Shown piece by piece: positions 1-6,247 of a DNA stretch of 8,364 nt; within the stretch, counting starts at the first letter, position 1; each line of letters starts with the position of its first letter. Both the position numbers and the translations under genes were made by a program. A model generated the notes under the pieces. That model saw only the letters and a program-made list of their open reading frames with translations, was not told where the DNA came from and ran no database searches. This DNA comes from Hydrogenovibrio sp049975065. Its GTDB lineage: Bacteria > Pseudomonadota > Gammaproteobacteria > Thiomicrospirales > Thiomicrospiraceae. The stretch lies in assembly GCA_049975065.1 (NCBI GenBank), contig JBNGDN010000088.1; one strand, 5' to 3'.

Positions 1-437
1 GTCACTTCCATGCCGTTCATCCAAACTTCCCAGCCCAAGCCCCAGGCGCCCAGTGTCGGGGATTCCCAGTTATCTTCCACAAAGCGGATATCATGTTCCA
101 ACGGATCGATGCCGAGGATTTTCAACGATTCCAAATACAATTCCTGAATATTATCCGGTGACGGCTTCAGCATCACCTGAAACTGATAATAATGCTGCAG
201 GCGATTGGGGTTTTCACCATAGCGACCATCGGTTGGACGACGGCAGGGTTGTACATAGGCCGCGCGCCACGGCTCTGGGCCGACAGCTCTGAGAAAGGTG
301 GATGGGTGGAAGGTTCCCGCGCCCATTTCGTTGTCGTAGGGTTGCATAATGACGCAACCTTGATCCGCCCAGAAGGCTTGGAGGGTTTGAATCAACCCTT
401 GAAAAGTTGAAATATCCGTTGCCGCGTTGTTAGACAC
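1..437 (-). CDS. glyQ: Glycyl-tRNA synthetase alpha subunit, N-terminal half (partial)
   Basis: GlyQ is the catalytic alpha chain of the bacterial alpha2-beta2 glycyl-tRNA synthetase, a cytoplasmic class II enzyme that joins glycine to tRNA-Gly. I translated the minus strand by hand. The first 145 codons are present, about half of the usual 300 or so, and the gene leaves the window at base 1. Recognisable family blocks in order are FQGLIQTLQ (about residue 12), GCVIMQPYD (about 27), GAGTFHP (about 39), the core block RRPTDGRYGENPNR (about 66-79), KPSPDNIQELYLESL (about 91-105) and a Trp-rich stretch ending WEVWMNGMEV. The start is GTG at 435-437: an in-frame stop at 459-461 leaves no other start codon in between, and an AGGGA ribosome binding site (444-448) sits 6 bases upstream. 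The beta subunit gene glyS would be expected to follow, off the left edge. Identification is very secure. Confidence 0.97.
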   Translation of the reverse strand, partial: MSNNAATDISTFQGLIQTLQAFWADQGCVIMQPYDNEMGAGTFHPSTFLRAVGPEPWRAAYVQPCRRPTDGRYGENPNRLQHYYQFQVMLKPSPDNIQELYLESLKILGIDPLEHDIRFVEDNWESPTLGAWGLGWEVWMNGMEV

Positions 438-443
438 TTTGTT

Positions 444-463
444 TCCCTGTTGCTTTGATTATA
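444..463 (-). promoter_or_regulatory. glyQ promoter -10 box and ribosome binding site
   Basis: Read on the minus strand, a perfect TATAAT lies at 458-463, with AGGGA at 444-448 before the GTG start of glyQ. Transcription would begin near 451, giving a leader of only about 14 bases. The -35 region is poor: with a 17-base spacer the hexamer is TATATT, and the better-looking TTGGCG (477-482) is only 13 bases from the -10 box. The call rests on the -10 match and its position. Confidence 0.5.
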
Positions 464-513
464 TGAGCCGAGCCGCCGCCAATATACGGTGGCAGACACT
501 TTTTAAAATATGA

Positions 514-648
514 ATTAACCCAGATACTTGCGAAAGTACTCAGTCGAGCGCCGAGGCCTCTGCACGATCTTCGTCAAACGTAAAAATTAGGCTGATTATA
601 ACCTGAATGCTCTTCAAATTTGTACAGACCTATCATTAACCCAGACAC
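514..648. repeat. Imperfect 14-base direct repeat ATTAACCCAGAYAC
   Basis: ATTAACCCAGATAC at 514-527 recurs as ATTAACCCAGACAC at 635-648, a 13/14 match in the same orientation 121 bases apart. The bases around the two copies differ apart from short AT-rich flanks. It could be a remnant of a mobile or duplicated sequence, paired binding sites, or chance in AT-rich intergenic DNA. I see no transposase or terminal inverted repeats near it. Confidence 0.4.
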
Positions 649-870
649 GCTGCCAGCACGAATGTTTCATGCACTTGTAGTGATCTATTTCGCAGAGCCT
701 TGGTTTACAAGAAAATTCTCGAAGATGCACCCCACCCACAATTACGACCGACTGAAGAAATTTGGCTTGTGGAATTAAGGGGGTCAGCAAGGCCCATGGA
801 AGTTTGTGAAATACTCGGACTTAGCACTCATCTAAAAGAAAGCACTCAGCCGCGTGCTTTAGGCTGGTAA
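640..870 (+). pseudogene. Possible decayed ECF-type sigma factor, region 4 fragment
   Basis: This frame stays open for 76 codons after a stop at 637-639 and ends at TAA 868-870, but has no plausible start or ribosome binding site. Only an internal TTG (700-702) and ATG (796-798) are available. From about 688 the translation carries a stretch like the end of an ECF sigma factor: RRALVYKKILEDA, then LRPTEEIWLVELRG, then MEVCEILGLST followed by a corrupted tail ending RALGW. Typical family members read roughly LP-x-ER-x-VF-x-LRELEG-x-S-x-EEVCEILGLS-x-TN-x(4)-LHRAR in region 4, the helix-turn-helix that binds the -35 element. Here the spacing before MEVCEILG is about one residue too long, the TN...LHRAR recognition helix is lost, and no region 2 is visible upstream. 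I read it as a frameshifted relic. A chance open frame is a real alternative, because the match is from memory of the family and the segment is short. Confidence 0.3.
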
Positions 871-888
871 TTGCGCTTTTCATTCGGG

Positions 889-894
889 TATAAT
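889..894 (+). promoter_or_regulatory. Candidate -10 box for the mepM-anmK operon
   Basis: A perfect TATAAT preceded by CGGG lies in the gap before the rightward operon. Initiation near 901 would give a leader of about 155 bases before the GTG at 1056. No good -35 hexamer sits 16-18 bases upstream: TTGCGC at 871-876 is only 12 bases away, and the correctly spaced hexamer is close to GGTAAT. It may rely on an activator, or a different promoter closer to the gene may be used; a TATAAA at 1029-1034 also lacks a properly spaced -35. Confidence 0.4.
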
Positions 895-912
895 CCTAAC
901 CGTATTATTGCT

Positions 913-928
913 GAAAGTAGGTACTTTC
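913..928. repeat. Perfect inverted repeat GAAAGTA-GG-TACTTTC
   Basis: Two perfect 7-base arms (913-919 and 922-928) flank a GG centre. The 2-base centre is too short for a good RNA loop, so it looks more like a binding site for a dimeric DNA-binding protein than a hairpin. It lies about 20 bases downstream of the candidate -10 box at 889-894, where a bound repressor could block transcription. The nine bases CGAAAGTAC (531-539) recur inverted as GTACTTTCG (921-929), so a related half-site sits near the glyQ side of the gap. Confidence 0.45.
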
Positions 929-929
929 G

Positions 930-966
930 TTCAAAAAGGCTTCAAAAAGCCATGCAAACTTTTTGA
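930..966 (+). repeat. Tandem 11-base repeat nested in an inverted repeat (leader hairpin)
   Basis: TTCAAAAAGGC (930-940) is followed at once by TTCAAAAAGCC (941-951), a tandem pair differing at one base. The same segment folds: GGCTT (938-942) pairs with AAGCC (947-951) around a CAAA loop, and TCAAAAAG (931-938) is the exact inverted repeat of CTTTTTGA (959-966). These two pairings compete for the G at 938. In RNA this could be a leader hairpin of the mepM transcript; it has no GC-rich stem plus U-tract good enough to be called a terminator. Confidence 0.4.
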
Positions 967-1055
967 TAAAGAGACCTCGAAGAACCGCCCAGTGAGTTTC
1001 TGCGGGGTATTTGAGGGATCCATAACCCTATAAACAACAAAACAGATAAAGAATC

Positions 1056-2330
1056 GTGAATCCATTAAAAGCCAGCTTACATCTCATACTTTTCCTGACA
1101 CTATCGTTTGTTGTGATCGGCCAGTTTGCCACCGCCTCTCCGAGTGCCGAAAAGCAGCAACTGCCTTTACCGAAGGTGTCGGCCAAAGCTAAGACAAGCC
1201 ATGACGATACGCCGCAGGCCTGGCAAAAACACCAAGTGACTATTCAAAAAAACGGCAGCTTATCACAAGCGCTTGAAACGCTGGGCATCCACATCGGCAC
1301 CACCTATAAAATTGCCAACACAAAAAACGGTGAATGGCTGACGCAATTGCGTTCCGGTGATGCTTTGCAGGTCTGGCTGGATGACAAGCAACAACTGCAA
1401 AAAATCTTTTACCCAAAATACGACACTGTGCACTACCAACTGACACGAGACGTTAACGACGACTTTCGGATTGAAAAAATCGACTTGCCCGTCGAGACTA
1501 AAGTGGAAACAGCGACTGGCATCATACAGCATTCCTTTTACATCAGTGCCGAAGAGGCCGGACTCAGTGCCAAAACCATTATGAATCTCGCGGATATTTT
1601 TGGATGGGAAATCGATTTTATTCGCCAGCTTCGCCCAGGCAAACCCTTTAAAGTCATCTACGAGAAAAAATACATTAATGGCCGTTATATCGGTGATGGC
1701 GACATTCTGGCCGCCGAAATCGTCACCGCCGGTGACCAGCGGCACACCGCCTTCTTATTAAAAGACAAGCACAACGAACCTTTAGGTTACTTTGATGAAA
1801 ACCGTCACAATCTGCGCAAAGCCTTTTTACGCAATCCGGTGGATTATGTCCGCATCACCTCTCGCTATAAGCCGAAGCGTTTTCACCCAGTTTTGAAAAA
1901 ATGGCGTGCCCACCGCGGCGTAGACTACGGCGGCCCGATTGGCACACCGATCCGCGTCACCGGTGACGGACAGATCATTAAGCGACAATGGAACCGAAGC
2001 TACGGACGCGTTATCTTTGTCAAACACGCCGGAAAGTACACCACCGTTTATGCACACATGTCAAAATTCGGAAAATACAAACAGGGCGACTGGGTGCGCC
2101 AAGGGCAAGTGATCGGCTACATCGGCCAGACCGGCTTGGCCACTGGACCGCACCTGCACTATGAGTTTCGTGAGAACGGACGGCACGTTGACCCATTGAG
2201 AGTGAAGTTCCCCGATGCCGGGCCAGTTCCCAAACAATATCATGCGGAATTCGACCGCTTTTCAGAACTCATGCTGGCACAAATGGAACGCTTGAACCCC
2301 CACACGCAGCTGGCGGCTAACTTTGAGTAA
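1056..2330 (+). CDS. mepM: MepM-like murein DD-endopeptidase, M23 family
   Basis: Predicted secreted zinc peptidase that cuts peptide cross-links in peptidoglycan, letting new wall be inserted. The 424 residues begin with a signal peptide (K5, hydrophobic core 7-22, likely cleavage after ATA at residue 27). A LysM/OapA-like domain follows at about 60-130 (VTIQKNGSLSQALETLGI), then a Csd3-type second N-terminal domain at about 150-270, then the LytM/M23 catalytic domain at about 275-385. Zinc ligands look intact: H286 and D290 in HRGVD and H368 in HLH, with H334 and H366 as the other catalytic histidines. Length and domain order match E. coli MepM (about 440 residues). The start is GTG at 1056-1058: an in-frame TAA at 1047-1049 excludes anything upstream, and a later start would remove the signal peptide. 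The ribosome binding site is weak (AAAGA). It overlaps anmK by 8 bases. The exact paralogue (MepM or a close relative) is uncertain; the family is secure. Confidence 0.9.
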   Translation: MNPLKASLHLILFLTLSFVVIGQFATASPSAEKQQLPLPKVSAKAKTSHDDTPQAWQKHQVTIQKNGSLSQALETLGIHIGTTYKIANTKNGEWLTQLRSGDALQVWLDDKQQLQKIFYPKYDTVHYQLTRDVNDDFRIEKIDLPVETKVETATGIIQHSFYISAEEAGLSAKTIMNLADIFGWEIDFIRQLRPGKPFKVIYEKKYINGRYIGDGDILAAEIVTAGDQRHTAFLLKDKHNEPLGYFDENRHNLRKAFLRNPVDYVRITSRYKPKRFHPVLKKWRAHRGVDYGGPIGTPIRVTGDGQIIKRQWNRSYGRVIFVKHAGKYTTVYAHMSKFGKYKQGDWVRQGQVIGYIGQTGLATGPHLHYEFRENGRHVDPLRVKFPDAGPVPKQYHAEFDRFSELMLAQMERLNPHTQLAANFE

Positions 2331-3441
2331 CCAGAATCGTCGGGCGGACGGCTATATCGGACTGATGTCCGGCACCAGTTTGGATGGCGTTGATGCGGCG
2401 CTGGTTCGCTTTCACCCAACGGGACGGATGGAACTCGATGCCTTTATCACCCATTCGTATCCAACCGCATTGAAAACCGCACTGAATCGTTTAAACGAAA
2501 CGCCAACCCTCTCGCTAAAACAATTGTGTACTTTTGAAAGAGAGGTCGCCGCAGAATTTGTGCAAGCCACCCAGACGCTTTTAAAACAAACGAGCGTTCC
2601 AAAGCAAGACATCATCGCCATCGGCAGCCACGGACAAACCATTTTCCATGCCCCAAGTTTATCCATGAGCCTGCAAATCGGCCATCCGGCGTTTATTGCC
2701 AAAGGCACCGGCGTCACCACCGTCGCCGATTTCCGCATAGACGACATGGCCAACCACGGACAGGGCGCACCGCTGGCACCGGCGTTTCACCGCGTTCTAT
2801 TTCAGGTCGAGGATCCGATAGCCGTTATCAATATTGGCGGCATCGCCAATATCAGCTATCTCTCACCCACCCAATCGCTGGGATTTGATATCGGTCCCGG
2901 CAACGGCTTAATGGATGACGTCTGTCGCGCAGAACTCAACTGTGACTACGACCCAAATGGCGACTTGGCCGCCGACGCTCAACCTAACCAGGCCTGGTTA
3001 AATCAGCTGTTATCGGATCCCTATTTCAGCCTACCTTTTCCAAAAACAACCGGTAAGGACTATTTCAACCAGGCCTGGTTAAAACAGTCCCTCGATCGCT
3101 TTGCGGCCGCGGCGAATATGTCCGCACAGGAAAAGCTTTCCACCCTGAATCAACTCACCGTGGAGACACTCAAACAGGGCATCGCATCACTCCCCGCCCC
3201 ACCATCGGAAATCCTCATCAGCGGTGGTGGTGCGGACAATGCCACTCTGTTAAAACGCCTACAGCAACAGAGCCTGTGTCCGGTTCGGACCACGCGTGAA
3301 CTGGGTATTTCGCCCCACGCAATTGAAGCCATGATGTGTGCCTGGCTAGCCAAGCAGCGATTGGACAATCAGCCTATCGGACTGAAGACGATCACGGGGG
3401 CGCACCAGGACTCGATTCTAGGTGGCGTCTGGGCTCCCTAA
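2323..3441 (+). CDS. anmK: Anhydro-N-acetylmuramic acid kinase
   Basis: AnmK hydrolyses the 1,6-anhydro ring of anhydro-MurNAc, released when lytic transglycosylases cut the wall, and phosphorylates it with ATP to MurNAc-6-phosphate. It is a cytoplasmic step of peptidoglycan recycling. The 372 residues match the usual length of about 370. Visible signatures are YIGLMSGTSLDGVDAAL (11-27, phosphate loop), GSHGQTIFH (101-109), the substrate block VADFRIDDMANHGQGAP (134-150), NIGGIAN (170-176), GFDIGPGN (187-194) with D189 matching the family's catalytic aspartate, DPYFSLPFPKTTGKDYFN (232-249) and a glycine-rich SGGGADN (300-306). The start is TTG at 2323-2325. It is forced: an in-frame TGA at 2293-2295 lies upstream, and the next in-frame ATG is inside the phosphate loop. 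The start overlaps the end of the preceding peptidase gene, so translation is probably coupled. The pair joins wall cutting to recycling. Confidence 0.96.
   Translation: MSNQNRRADGYIGLMSGTSLDGVDAALVRFHPTGRMELDAFITHSYPTALKTALNRLNETPTLSLKQLCTFEREVAAEFVQATQTLLKQTSVPKQDIIAIGSHGQTIFHAPSLSMSLQIGHPAFIAKGTGVTTVADFRIDDMANHGQGAPLAPAFHRVLFQVEDPIAVINIGGIANISYLSPTQSLGFDIGPGNGLMDDVCRAELNCDYDPNGDLAADAQPNQAWLNQLLSDPYFSLPFPKTTGKDYFNQAWLKQSLDRFAAAANMSAQEKLSTLNQLTVETLKQGIASLPAPPSEILISGGGADNATLLKRLQQQSLCPVRTTRELGISPHAIEAMMCAWLAKQRLDNQPIGLKTITGAHQDSILGGVWAP
2986..3083 (+). repeat. 17-base direct repeat containing a 14-base palindrome, inside anmK
   Basis: The 17 bases AACCAGGCCTGGTTAAA occur exactly twice, at 2986-3002 and 3067-3083, 81 bases (27 codons) apart and in the same reading frame. 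Both encode Asn-Gln-Ala-Trp-Leu followed by a codon starting with AA. The first 14 bases, AACCAGGCCTGGTT, are a perfect palindrome. The second copy encodes part of the family's conserved YFN...WL segment; the first falls in a variable helix before DPYF. Confidence 0.8.
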
Positions 3442-3453
3442 GACTCTAACCCG

Positions 3454-3480
3454 AAAACAGTGCCTAGGGCATTTACTTTT
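3454..3480. terminator. Weak bidirectional terminator candidate between anmK and ccoS
   Basis: The 31-base space between the converging anmK and ccoS genes holds TGCC-TAG-GGCA (3461-3471). It can be extended to about 6 pairs in plus-strand RNA with one G-U pair, and is followed by TTTACTTTT on the plus strand and by TGTTTT on the minus strand. The stem is short, so efficiency is doubtful, but its position between two converging operons supports the role. Confidence 0.35.
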
Positions 3481-3715
3481 CTGGTGTTTTAACCCCCGAC
3501 TCATCTGAAGCAGCCGCGGACGTTTTTGCGTCTGAGTGAGCGGTTTCGGCCGTGTTTGGCTTGCGCTCTTCATCAAAATCATCGTCCATAAAGATACTGT
3601 TGGCGGCACCGTCCAAATCATCGAATTGTCCCGATTTCGCCATCCAAATAAACACCACCACCACCAGAAAACCAAACAATAACATCATGGGGATCAAACC
3701 AAAAACAACGTCCAT
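3473..3715 (-). CDS. ccoS: cbb3-type cytochrome oxidase assembly protein CcoS
   Basis: Small inner-membrane protein needed for cofactor insertion into cbb3 oxidase; its exact biochemical role is not settled. The 80 residues have one membrane helix (about 4-25, LIPMMLLFGFLVVVVFIWM), followed at once by the family signature SGQFDDLDGAANSIFMDDD (28-46), where the usual form is SGQFDDLD then a short spacer and DDD. The remaining 30 or so residues are polar, rich in Ala, Ser, Glu and Lys, and probably disordered; the family often has a shorter or variable tail here. The ATG is preceded by AGGGAGAG, and the gap to the ccoI stop is only 14 bases, so the two are co-transcribed. It is the last gene of the cluster. 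Confidence 0.93.
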   Translation of the reverse strand: MDVVFGLIPMMLLFGFLVVVVFIWMAKSGQFDDLDGAANSIFMDDDFDEERKPNTAETAHSDAKTSAAASDESGVKTPEK

Positions 3716-3729
3716 ATTTCTCTCCCTGC

Positions 3730-6237
3730 TTAGGTTTTATCCACTGGTTGTAGCTCCGCCGAAAGACGTTTACGCTTGGCAATGGCTTTTTTGCTATAGA
3801 AACTTCGAATGCGAGCGGCATTCCCAATCACCACCAAGCTACTCAACGGCATGGTAATCGCGGCGATAAGCGGCGTGAGCATCGCCGCCATTGCCAAGGG
3901 CACCAGGGTAATGTTATACACAATCGAACTGGCAATATTTTGCTTAATCGTTTTCAGTGTCCGGCTGGACAAATCCACCGCCGTGTCCACCGATAGCAAT
4001 TCGTTATTTAACAAAACAATGTCTGCGCAATCCATTGAAACATCGGTTCCCGAACCCAACGCAATGCTCACATTGGCACGTGCCATTGCTGGCGCATCAT
4101 TGATGCCGTCTCCGACCATGGCCACACTTTCACCCGCTTTCTGGAGCGTTTGAATCACATCGTACTTATCTTCGGGCAACACCTCCGCCTGCACAACCAT
4201 GCCCCCAAGCCGATTGGCGACGGTTTCAGCAACGATTCTCCGATCGCCACTGAGCAGTGTGATTTTTTTGCCACGCGACTTCAGTCGCTGAATCAGTTCA
4301 GCCGCATCGTCACGCAGCTCGTCTTCTAAAAACAATATCGCAACAACTTGTTTATTCTGAGCCACCCAGACACTGGTTTGACCCAGCTCGGCTCGGGCAT
4401 GCTCCAGCTTTGAAAAAGCCTCTGGCAAATCCATCCCGAGCGCCTGCAACCAAACGCCTGTTCCAATATGATACTCTCGCCCCTCAATTGAAGACGTGAC
4501 CCCTTTCCCACCTTGTGCTTGGAAGAAGTCCACGCGCATATCCATACCTTTAAGCGTTGGCTGACGCTCTTGCAAGCTTTCAACGATCGCTCGCCCCAAA
4601 GAGTGCTCGGAATGAAATTCAACCCGCACCAAGTCCGCCAACAAGGTCGATTCATCAAGGCTTTCGCGGCACTGATAATCAATCAACCGCATTTGCCCTT
4701 TGGTTAAGGTACCCGTCTTATCAAAGACAAAGTGATCGATGCTGTTCAAAATTTCCAGCATGGCTCCGTTTTTGATCAATATACCATTCTGAGCCGACAC
4801 ACCCGACGCCACAGCCGTGGCCATCGGGGTCGCTAACCCAAACGCACAAGGACAGGTAATGATCAATACTGCGGTAAAGGCAATCATCGCCGTTTCAAAA
4901 TCGGCATTCACCACCCAGTAAACAAAGCTGAGCGTCGCCAACGCAATCACAACCGAAACAAACCACGGCATAATGCGTTCAGCTGTGCACTGAATGGGCG
5001 CTTTCGACCCCTGAGCATCCTCAACCATGTGCACAATGCGTCCAAGCATGGTGTCCTGCAGGATTGACTCAACCCGAATGGACAAGGCACCATCCAAATT
5101 CATCGTGCCCGCCGAAACATGGCTGCCGGCTTGCTTTAAAACTTCCCGAGACTCGCCACTGAGCATGGACTCATTGACACTGCCACTGCCCTCAAGGATG
5201 ACGCCGTCTACCGGCATTTGATCACCCGGTTTCACCAGCACCACATCCCCTGCTTTAAGTTTACGCACCGGCACTATCTGCATGCCCGTCTCCGTTTTCA
5301 AGCGCGCGACTTTCGGCTGCAGATTCATTAACCGTCGAGTCGAGTCAATGGCCTTATTTTTGGATATGGCTTCCAGATAGCGGCCAATCAACAGCAAGAA
5401 CATAAAATCAATCATGGTGTCATAATAAACATTACCGGAATGCTGCGGATCCACCGTGACCCAAAAAGAATAGAAATACGTGGTGAAAATCCCCAGTGAA
5501 ATGGAGACGTCCATACCGACACTGCGCGCTTTAAGCGATGTCCAAGCTCCTGTGAGAAAGGGCTTACCCGAGTACAAAAGCGTCACGGTTGCAATGACAA
5601 ACTCGACCCAATGGAAATAATGACGGAAGGATTCATCCTGATCCGCACCGGCATAAAGCGCCACGGAGAACCACATCACATTCATCATGGCGAAGCCAGC
5701 AAACCCTAAACGATAGAGCAGATCTCGGTTGGCTTTGCGAAAAGCCTCTTCACTGTTAGAGGCATCGTAAGGCACCGCATCATAACCGACACGGTTCAAC
5801 TCACGGATAATGGCGGAAAGCGGAATCACATCATTATCCCAACGCAGCTTAATCTGCTTGTTGGTAAAGTTCACCTTAGCCATCTGCACACCATCCAATT
5901 TCGCTAAAGTGTGCTCAATCAACCAAATGCAGGCCGCACAGTGAATCGCCTCGGAAATCAAAGTGATTTCGCGTTGCTGAGTTAGGTTATCAACAAATTG
6001 CGACTGGACTTCATCGTAATCAAAAAACTCCGTATCCTTCGTCGGCGGTGGCGGTGGTGACAAAAGTTCCCCCTCCGGTGTGCGACGGTAGAAACTTTCC
6101 AAACCCGCCTCATGAATGGCCTCGCAAACTCCAGCGCAACCATGACAACAAAAAGATTGCTCTTGACCCTGAATGGACTTGAGCACCAAACTGCCTTTTT
6201 GAATCCCTTGTCCGCAGTGATAACAGGCTTGATTCAT
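3730..6237 (-). CDS. ccoI: Copper-transporting P1B-type ATPase CcoI (FixI family)
   Basis: Inner-membrane ATPase that exports copper from the cytoplasm for cbb3 oxidase assembly. The 835 residues begin with a cysteine cluster (C5xxC8, C30, C31, C34; the metal-binding N-terminus usual in CcoI), then a run of five prolines (61-65). A heavy-metal-associated domain follows with CAAC at 100-103. Membrane helices fall at about 176-290, 425-470 and 770-812. The actuator loop carries SGES (360-363), the transport site is CPC (462-464), the phosphorylation site is DKTGT (506-510, D506), and the hinge is GDGINDAP (709-716). YN (774-775) and MPLSS (796-800) are the copper-binding residues of the last two helices. 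All key residues are present except that the nucleotide-binding HP dipeptide reads HS (545-546). The start is ATG with GAGGCGG upstream, overlapping the end of fixH; the gap is 10 bases. Confidence 0.96.
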   Translation of the reverse strand: MNQACYHCGQGIQKGSLVLKSIQGQEQSFCCHGCAGVCEAIHEAGLESFYRRTPEGELLSPPPPPTKDTEFFDYDEVQSQFVDNLTQQREITLISEAIHCAACIWLIEHTLAKLDGVQMAKVNFTNKQIKLRWDNDVIPLSAIIRELNRVGYDAVPYDASNSEEAFRKANRDLLYRLGFAGFAMMNVMWFSVALYAGADQDESFRHYFHWVEFVIATVTLLYSGKPFLTGAWTSLKARSVGMDVSISLGIFTTYFYSFWVTVDPQHSGNVYYDTMIDFMFLLLIGRYLEAISKNKAIDSTRRLMNLQPKVARLKTETGMQIVPVRKLKAGDVVLVKPGDQMPVDGVILEGSGSVNESMLSGESREVLKQAGSHVSAGTMNLDGALSIRVESILQDTMLGRIVHMVEDAQGSKAPIQCTAERIMPWFVSVVIALATLSFVYWVVNADFETAMIAFTAVLIITCPCAFGLATPMATAVASGVSAQNGILIKNGAMLEILNSIDHFVFDKTGTLTKGQMRLIDYQCRESLDESTLLADLVRVEFHSEHSLGRAIVESLQERQPTLKGMDMRVDFFQAQGGKGVTSSIEGREYHIGTGVWLQALGMDLPEAFSKLEHARAELGQTSVWVAQNKQVVAILFLEDELRDDAAELIQRLKSRGKKITLLSGDRRIVAETVANRLGGMVVQAEVLPEDKYDVIQTLQKAGESVAMVGDGINDAPAMARANVSIALGSGTDVSMDCADIVLLNNELLSVDTAVDLSSRTLKTIKQNIASSIVYNITLVPLAMAAMLTPLIAAITMPLSSLVVIGNAARIRSFYSKKAIAKRKRLSAELQPVDKT

Positions 6238-6247
6238 TTAAACCGCC

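Larger units (their letters stand above)
464..888. other. Central part of the glyQ-mepM intergenic gap
   Basis: Apart from the repeat and the possible sigma factor remnant listed separately, I find no intact gene, tRNA or strong terminator here. Stops are frequent on both strands. A 38-codon frame starting at ATG 662-664 has no ribosome binding site and no recognisable content; it overlaps the remnant in another frame. The gap is long for the region, where other genes are packed within 10-90 bases, which suits a site of past gene loss. Confidence 0.5.

Noticed and set aside
53..410. Two rightward open frames of 79 and 72 codons
   Set aside because: They lie antisense to glyQ, whose translation matches the GlyQ family throughout; they have no recognisable content or ribosome binding site.
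662..778. A 38-codon frame starting at ATG in the intergenic gap
   Set aside because: It has no Shine-Dalgarno sequence and no recognisable motif, and it overlaps the more family-like frame of the possible sigma remnant.
963..976. TTGAT half of a possible FNR/ANR box
   Set aside because: The second half (ATCAA four bases on) is absent, and the nearby gene is a wall hydrolase. I saw no full FNR box in the non-coding parts of the window; the cbb3 promoter is probably off the right edge.
1013..1029. AGGG...CCCT inverted repeat before the mepM start
   Set aside because: Only 4 bases pair reliably and there is no supporting context, so it is not distinguishable from chance.
1263..1745. A 160-codon leftward open frame
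   Set aside because: It is the antisense shadow of the M23 peptidase gene. Its sequence has no family features, while the sense strand has clear domains.
3552..4153. Rightward open frames of 101 and 114 codons opposite ccoS and ccoI
   Set aside because: Both oppose well-supported genes, and their translations show no coherent domain.
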